Below, in pieces: positions 59,664 through 64,000 of a stretch of 64,000 nt of DNA. Source of the stretch: Ephemerocybe angulata. Lineage: Eukaryota > Basidiomycota > Agaricomycetes > Agaricales > Psathyrellaceae. How positions within the stretch are numbered: position 1 is the stretch's first letter; the number at the start of each line of letters is the position of its first letter. A program made the position numbers and the translations under genes. The notes beneath the pieces are model-generated. The model was not told the DNA's origin. It saw only the letters and a program-made list of their open reading frames with translations, and did no database searches. Where the stretch lies: NCBI GenBank assembly GCA_013368325.1, contig JAACJK010000222.1:496001-560000 (forward strand), in the 5' to 3' direction.

Positions 59664-60992
59664 TCACAGAACGGTACTGGAAAAGTCTGTGTGTCCTACA
59701 GCATGCCGAGCACGACGACCTGTTTCCGGATTGACGACTTGGACGTCGAAGCCGTCACACCATATAAGGACCTCGCTATTGCCTTCTACCGGTAAACCAT
59801 CCAAAGAGACCGATGCATAAAGGCTGCTACTTCCAGGAAGTGGTGGCCAAGTCTCATGGAACTGGGTGAGGCTGTAGAAATCCAAGCTCAGGCTTGTCTG
59901 CCCCGGCACCGTCAGAAGCCTGTAATGGGATCCTCTTTGCCAGTCTTCCAGGAAGCGGTGGACGGTGTGGGTAGGGTTTGTTAGAAGAGATACGAGGACA
60001 GGGTCACGATTGAGGGGAATATGCCATCGCACGAAGGAGGCCAGGTCTTTTTCGAGTTCAGGGTCTATGGGGCGGACATGTAGAGCTGCAGATGCTGCCA
60101 GAATACCTGCACGAAGGGTAATTGTATCGAGAGATAAGGAGCGGATGGGAGGTGTTGATAATGGGTTGGGGATGGTGATGTCTTGCAGTCCTGTGTACTC
60201 GATAGATATGATATCTTTGAAGGCAGTCTTTGAGTCCTGAGCAAGAAGAGCGAGAGGGTCAGAGGTAGGTGAGTTCTCGTTGGTGCGAAGGAGAAGGGCT
60301 CTATCATTGCTGCTTGAAAGGACGAAGGAGGATCCATCTGGGTTAAAGACGAGTGATGGAGGGGAACCGTATTCAGCTTTGCAAGGTCCATCTATCGGGC
60401 GTAAACATTCGTGGAAGTGCACAGCGAATGATTTCTTGAACACCGCGAGATCTGCCCAGCCTAAGATGCGCTCAACTTCTGTATATGTGAGGGTGAATGG
60501 CACGACGAAGGCGCCGTACCGGGGTGCTTCAATGTAGGGCGGTAGCTGGGCTGAAGATAGAGAGGTTGAGTTAACTCGCTGAAGAGTATTTGTCATGGAC
60601 ATACCCTGAGCATATAGAAGCATTGCGTCAAGCGCTTTAATCGCGAGAGCATTCTCGTTGTATCGTACACGATTCCAAAACTTGATGGAATTTTCATCCT
60701 TTGAGACACTCTCAGATGGTTCCACCACCACAGAATCGCCTGCAGTTATAAGACGACCCTTGGCTACTGTCTCATGGTCGCGGTGCGAGGTGGCTCTTGA
60801 GAGGATGAACCTGTCGGATTCGTCGATGTAAATCCCAAGTATGGCCTGAGGTCTGGCTGGTTGGGCAAGGGTGACATTTTGCCTCTGTCTAAAGTGCTGA
60901 ACGAAGAGCCAGAGAAGGGCCAGGGTTCCAGCTGAGCAAACTAAGGGCCAAGAAAACCGCAAGAGGGCCCAGGCAAGCTCGTGGTAGTTCAT
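59664..60992 (-). CDS. Intronless single-pass membrane orphan
   Basis: One uninterrupted frame of 442 residues from the ATG at 60992. Residues ~8-32 form a transmembrane or signal-anchor segment (WALLRFSWPLVCSAGTLALL), then RQRQ and a long region that would lie outside the cytosol. This region carries possible N-glycosylation sites (NVT, NST) and a paired-Cys segment (HECLRPIDGPCKAEY). I do not recognise a family. The absence of introns stands out beside intron-rich neighbours. Its upstream DNA is the second copy of the repeat found before the ARF-GAP gene. The frame stays open ~49 codons further upstream but has no ATG there. It could be a recent or retro-derived gene. Confidence 0.72.
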   Translation of the reverse strand: MNYHELAWALLRFSWPLVCSAGTLALLWLFVQHFRQRQNVTLAQPARPQAILGIYIDESDRFILSRATSHRDHETVAKGRLITAGDSVVVEPSESVSKDENSIKFWNRVRYNENALAIKALDAMLLYAQGMSMTNTLQRVNSTSLSSAQLPPYIEAPRYGAFVVPFTLTYTEVERILGWADLAVFKKSFAVHFHECLRPIDGPCKAEYGSPPSLVFNPDGSSFVLSSSNDRALLLRTNENSPTSDPLALLAQDSKTAFKDIISIEYTGLQDITIPNPLSTPPIRSLSLDTITLRAGILAASAALHVRPIDPELEKDLASFVRWHIPLNRDPVLVSLLTNPTHTVHRFLEDWQRGSHYRLLTVPGQTSLSLDFYSLTQFHETWPPLPGSSSLYASVSLDGLPVEGNSEVLIWCDGFDVQVVNPETGRRARHAVGHTDFSSTVL

Positions 60993-61067
60993 GAAGAAAA
61001 AGCATGGCCGTTCAACGTTTTTGATGTTCGTGGTCGTTGGGAAAGCGCGCTGGGCGGGCTGGGCCCG

Positions 61068-61282
61068 GCTGTTGCGCCGAGGGCCGCCCGGCAAACTCCG
61101 GCGTCTTAGGGACGAAACACATCCTCTCCTCGTTCCCACTTCACTTTAGCATCAATTGGAAAGACATGTGGTGGATTTTGCAAAGAGTCTGGATGTATTA
61201 AGTTACTAGATCTAACCGCAGCTGCAAGACAAAACAAGAGGCTATAAATTCCGTATAACACAGTGTCAATACCGAGAACAGC
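61068..61282 (-). repeat. Upstream repeat, copy B (5' of the membrane orphan)
   Basis: The inverted counterpart of 256-497. It lacks the ~20-base insert and has scattered substitutions, notably a TGA that cuts the upstream frame seen in copy A to 8 codons. It ends 75 bases before the orphan's ATG, matching the 76-base spacing of copy A to the ARF-GAP ATG. Confidence 0.85.
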
Positions 61283-63030
61283 AGCCAGAATGAAACAGCC
61301 CTCTGCTCTCCCCCCATCCTTCTGATTCACCAATGGCCTTGATTTGCCCAAATCCCTTGCTGCCATCTCCGGATTCACGCCAAAACCCCTTTCTCCCATC
61401 GCGGCCCACAGGCAATCGGGACCAGTTATTTTTGACTTCTCCTGTGCGGATTGCGATCGAGGCAGCAACTTCGTCAGCCTCGTCTTGAACACCCGTTAGC
61501 CCAAGTCAGCCCTGAGACGAGGGGGCTGGAAAGGGGCTGACAGGGTGGATGTATATAAGCCTAGGAATACTGGATGTTCTTCTCCACCAAGATCCTCTTC
61601 TGCCTCTTGAAGAGCATCGTCAACAGCCTCTTCTCTTCTCTCGCTCGAGGGCCACCATCACCAGCAGCCACTTTACCAACTACTTCTCGAGTCGACCTCG
61701 CTCCTGCACTCACTCCACATGCAGGTCGCACGGAAACCCTCTAATTTCCTCGTGCGTGCTCTTCCTACCGCTCATCGACACTTTATATTGACACGGCCAG
61801 CTTCAGATTTCAATGGCTTTATGCCACCATCGACACCAACAAAAACCTTGACTCCCTCAACGATTCCAAGGGCCAGATGGAACACCAAATCCACCTCCCT
61901 TCGGGCCAGGGTACGTCTTCGTTGGATGTTGACACCGACTGTCGATGCTGACCTCTTTCCTGTGCCTAGCTCACTCAACATCAGCTTCACAATATACGTA
62001 GCAGGCCGACTTACCTCTTGGCCATGTCCAGTCACTGCGCAGCAGAACCAGTCGCCTCTTTGCCATGTCCTCGACCACTTTCCAGCTCAACAGCGTACAC
62101 CACAGCCAACCTGGACACTTCAAGAGCAGATCATCGTCGCTCTGGGGCTAAGGTACGTCAGAGTCCCAATCTCTCCGCACCATACCAATCTCTCTCTCCC
62201 ATAGCACGAACCTACCAGTTGCGCCATGCATTTTCAGCCCCAGAGCATGAACGGCATGGTACGTCCCCTCTGCATGGCGGAAGAGCACATCCCACACCCA
62301 CATCTCGAGCATCTATTTCTACACTTTCTCCCGACCGGACTCCTCACGAGTCCTCGGGTTGATAACACCTTCGGGCAACCTTCGGGTGAGGGGTGCCACA
62401 TAGGGGCCCCGTGTAGGGACCGTGCGAGGCAGTAGCGGTAATCACTCAACTCGTGTGGCTTCGGCGCTCGCTCGATTTGGATATTCCATTCGAGCGTCGG
62501 GGGCACCACCAGCGCTTCGAACGTGTTTCCGTCTAACCAACGGGGGTGCGGTAAGGACCACTGGAGCCGGATGTCGTACGGCCAGTCGTCAGTCGCCCTG
62601 TTAGAACAGGGACGCAGCTGGTCTCGTCTTTGACGAGCAACCGCACCAGCTACATCCTGAAGAAGGGTGTTTGCAGCGTTGCCAAGCGTACGATAAAACG
62701 AGATGGTGGGATGTGTTACTGAAGTCATGCAGAGGATCAGGCGTGCCATGGCCCCCCCTTCCCCGCTGTCATTGGGAAGGTCCTGGTACGTGTGCTATTG
62801 CTGTTCTCGGTGCTTTAAGATGTTGACTTGTTCAGCAGCCTTGGTCGACGCCTGAAAAGGTGCGTTGAGCGTGCAATCAGTTCACAGTGCTAATGACTTT
62901 TCCAGAATGCCATACCCCGACCGCCCAAATCTCGCATCAAGAACAAACTTTTCCACAGCAGAATGGAACCTAGTAGATTGTAAGCCGTTTTTCGTATCTT
63001 CCGTGCTTGCCTTTCTGACTTCGCCAACAG

Positions 63031-63074
63031 ACTTTTCTTTCTTTTCTCTTTCTCTTTCTCTTTCTTTTTCTTTA
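63031..63074. repeat. CT/T-rich simple repeat
   Basis: An interrupted run of TTTCTC and TTTTC units on the plus strand, of microsatellite type. Confidence 0.8.
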
Positions 63075-63289
63075 TCTCCGAACCTGTCATACTGTATCAA
63101 TAACAAAGAACACAACGCATATAAGCACCCATTCTTCTGCGATTGCACAGAGACTGTTGTTGAAACGTTGAAGACCTATCTGATATTAGAGATGTTTAAG
63201 GAGTCGTGTGTCCTCAATAAATGCTCACCGAAGTCTGCGCAAGGGGATCCCGGATCCCAGGGTCTGCAAACGTTATGAGAGGACGCTGC

Positions 63290-63600
63290 AGCGCGAAGGG
63301 CCGCGGGAAAGAAAGAAGGGTCGAAAGAACCTGGGCCCGCCATTCGCGACGACGCGTGGACGATCCATAGAGCCAACGGGGGACAGAGGCTGCGACGCGA
63401 AGGGCCGCGGGGAGCCTACCGGGGATGTCATTACGGCGAAAACCATTGAACGTACATGAAGAATGAGAAGAAGGAGTGGCAATCGATTGGAGGGCCGTAA
63501 GGAGAGAATAAGTTGCCCGCCATTGGCGCGGGAACTCACCGACGATCCGACGGGGCTACGCGATGTGACAATGGCGAGATCATTGCGACGGGAAGGGGAC
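63290..63600. repeat. Degenerate tandem duplication, ~180-190 bp period
   Basis: Matching landmarks recur about 180 bases apart: GCCCGCCATT at 63335 and 63515, and GACGATCC at 63359 and 63541. GCGAAGGGCCGCGGG occurs exactly at 63293 and 63397. The minus-strand translation likewise repeats SPVGS and ANGG. The units are diverged and no function is evident. Confidence 0.5.
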
Positions 63601-64000
63601 ATGGTGGGGGGAGGGAAGAAAGAAATTGGGGAATCCGATTAAAGGAGCGGCCTGGTTTATACAAACCCCAGGGTTCCAGGGTTTGAACCTCGGGCGACCT
63701 CTTGCGCTCACGCGAAACGCGCCCAGTGGGTTGAGGGACCTCCACACTTAGATGCGACCATCGCTCGTTGGCGTCACCTCAGCCTTCACATTCTCTCGCA
63801 ATATGCAATTCCCAAGAAAAAGTGAATCATCTCTGGCGTCTAACACATTGTGTTCCGAATCCCTCCTGTGCGCAACTCTATCCTCTCTATGATGATGACG
63901 AGGCCGTTGTCGTTTGACCAGCGTACTCACACTGTCCGGGTGCTGGCTTCTCCTCCAATGGCTCCCAACTGTAGGTAGTTTAGCGGTGGTGAACATGCAG

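Larger units (their letters stand above)
60993..64000. other. Upstream repeat and terminal interval without assignable gene
   Basis: After the repeat copy (61068-61282) no gene can be firmly called to the window end. Between 61.8 and 63.0 kb several splice-like junctions occur (for example GTACGT near 61911, 62153 and 62260, with AG acceptors after them) but I could not join them into one frame. 63.3-63.6 kb is a degenerate duplication. Confidence 0.45.

Noticed and set aside
63670..63745. Possible tRNA on the minus strand (GGTTCAAAC match)
   Set aside because: The T-arm stem has a mismatch and no convincing acceptor or anticodon stem can be drawn.
1..64000. CRISPR arrays, bacterial operons, secondary-metabolite cluster
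   Set aside because: No regularly spaced repeats, no polyketide or peptide synthetase motifs, and gene structure is clearly eukaryotic.

Overview
This window is nuclear DNA of a filamentous fungus, most likely an agaricomycete basidiomycete. Coding regions are broken by many short GT-AG introns of about 45-90 bases. Neighbouring genes are often divergent over 130-180 bases. Several products are typically fungal: a Yop1/REEP protein, Ost5, an UNC93-like MFS carrier, and a very large UvrD-type (TRANK1-like) helicase protein.

Layout. 0.6-12.6 kb is dense housekeeping: an ARF-GAP, a leukotriene-A4-hydrolase-type M1 aminopeptidase, APC11 (anaphase-promoting complex RING subunit), the polyadenylation factor Pfs2/WDR33, an acidic Cys-rich CHORD-like protein, and an UNC93-like membrane protein. 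12.6-16.5 kb has no gene I can support. 16.5-20.3 kb holds Yop1, Ost5, Rpa12 (RNA polymerase I) and a Ser-rich orphan. 21.4-29.9 kb is one giant multi-exon UvrD/TRANK1-like helicase gene. 30.4-39.8 kb holds a peroxisomal SCPx-type thiolase (C-terminal AKL), a DNMT2 tRNA methyltransferase, a PHD-finger protein and an orphan. 39.8-47.9 kb is gene-poor. 48-51 kb carries a FYVE protein and mitochondrial ribosomal protein mL38. 51-57.3 kb is again gene-poor and contains a clean 382-bp MITE. 57.3-61 kb has an F-box protein and an intronless single-pass membrane orphan. The last 3 kb has no assignable gene.

Most striking observation: about 220-240 bp upstream of the ARF-GAP gene (256-497) recurs almost unchanged, 60 kb away and inverted (61068-61282), upstream of the membrane orphan. 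In both places it lies about 76 bp before the start codon and in the same orientation relative to the gene. It looks like a duplicated promoter/5' leader, or a mobile sequence reused as one.

The genes act in ordinary cell functions (vesicle traffic, ER shape and glycosylation, mRNA 3' processing, cell cycle, rRNA synthesis, tRNA methylation, lipid oxidation, mitochondrial translation). I see no secondary-metabolite cluster, CRISPR array, rRNA or tRNA gene. Exon borders were read by eye from splice consensus plus family similarity. For the largest genes only the outer limits and key motifs are firm.
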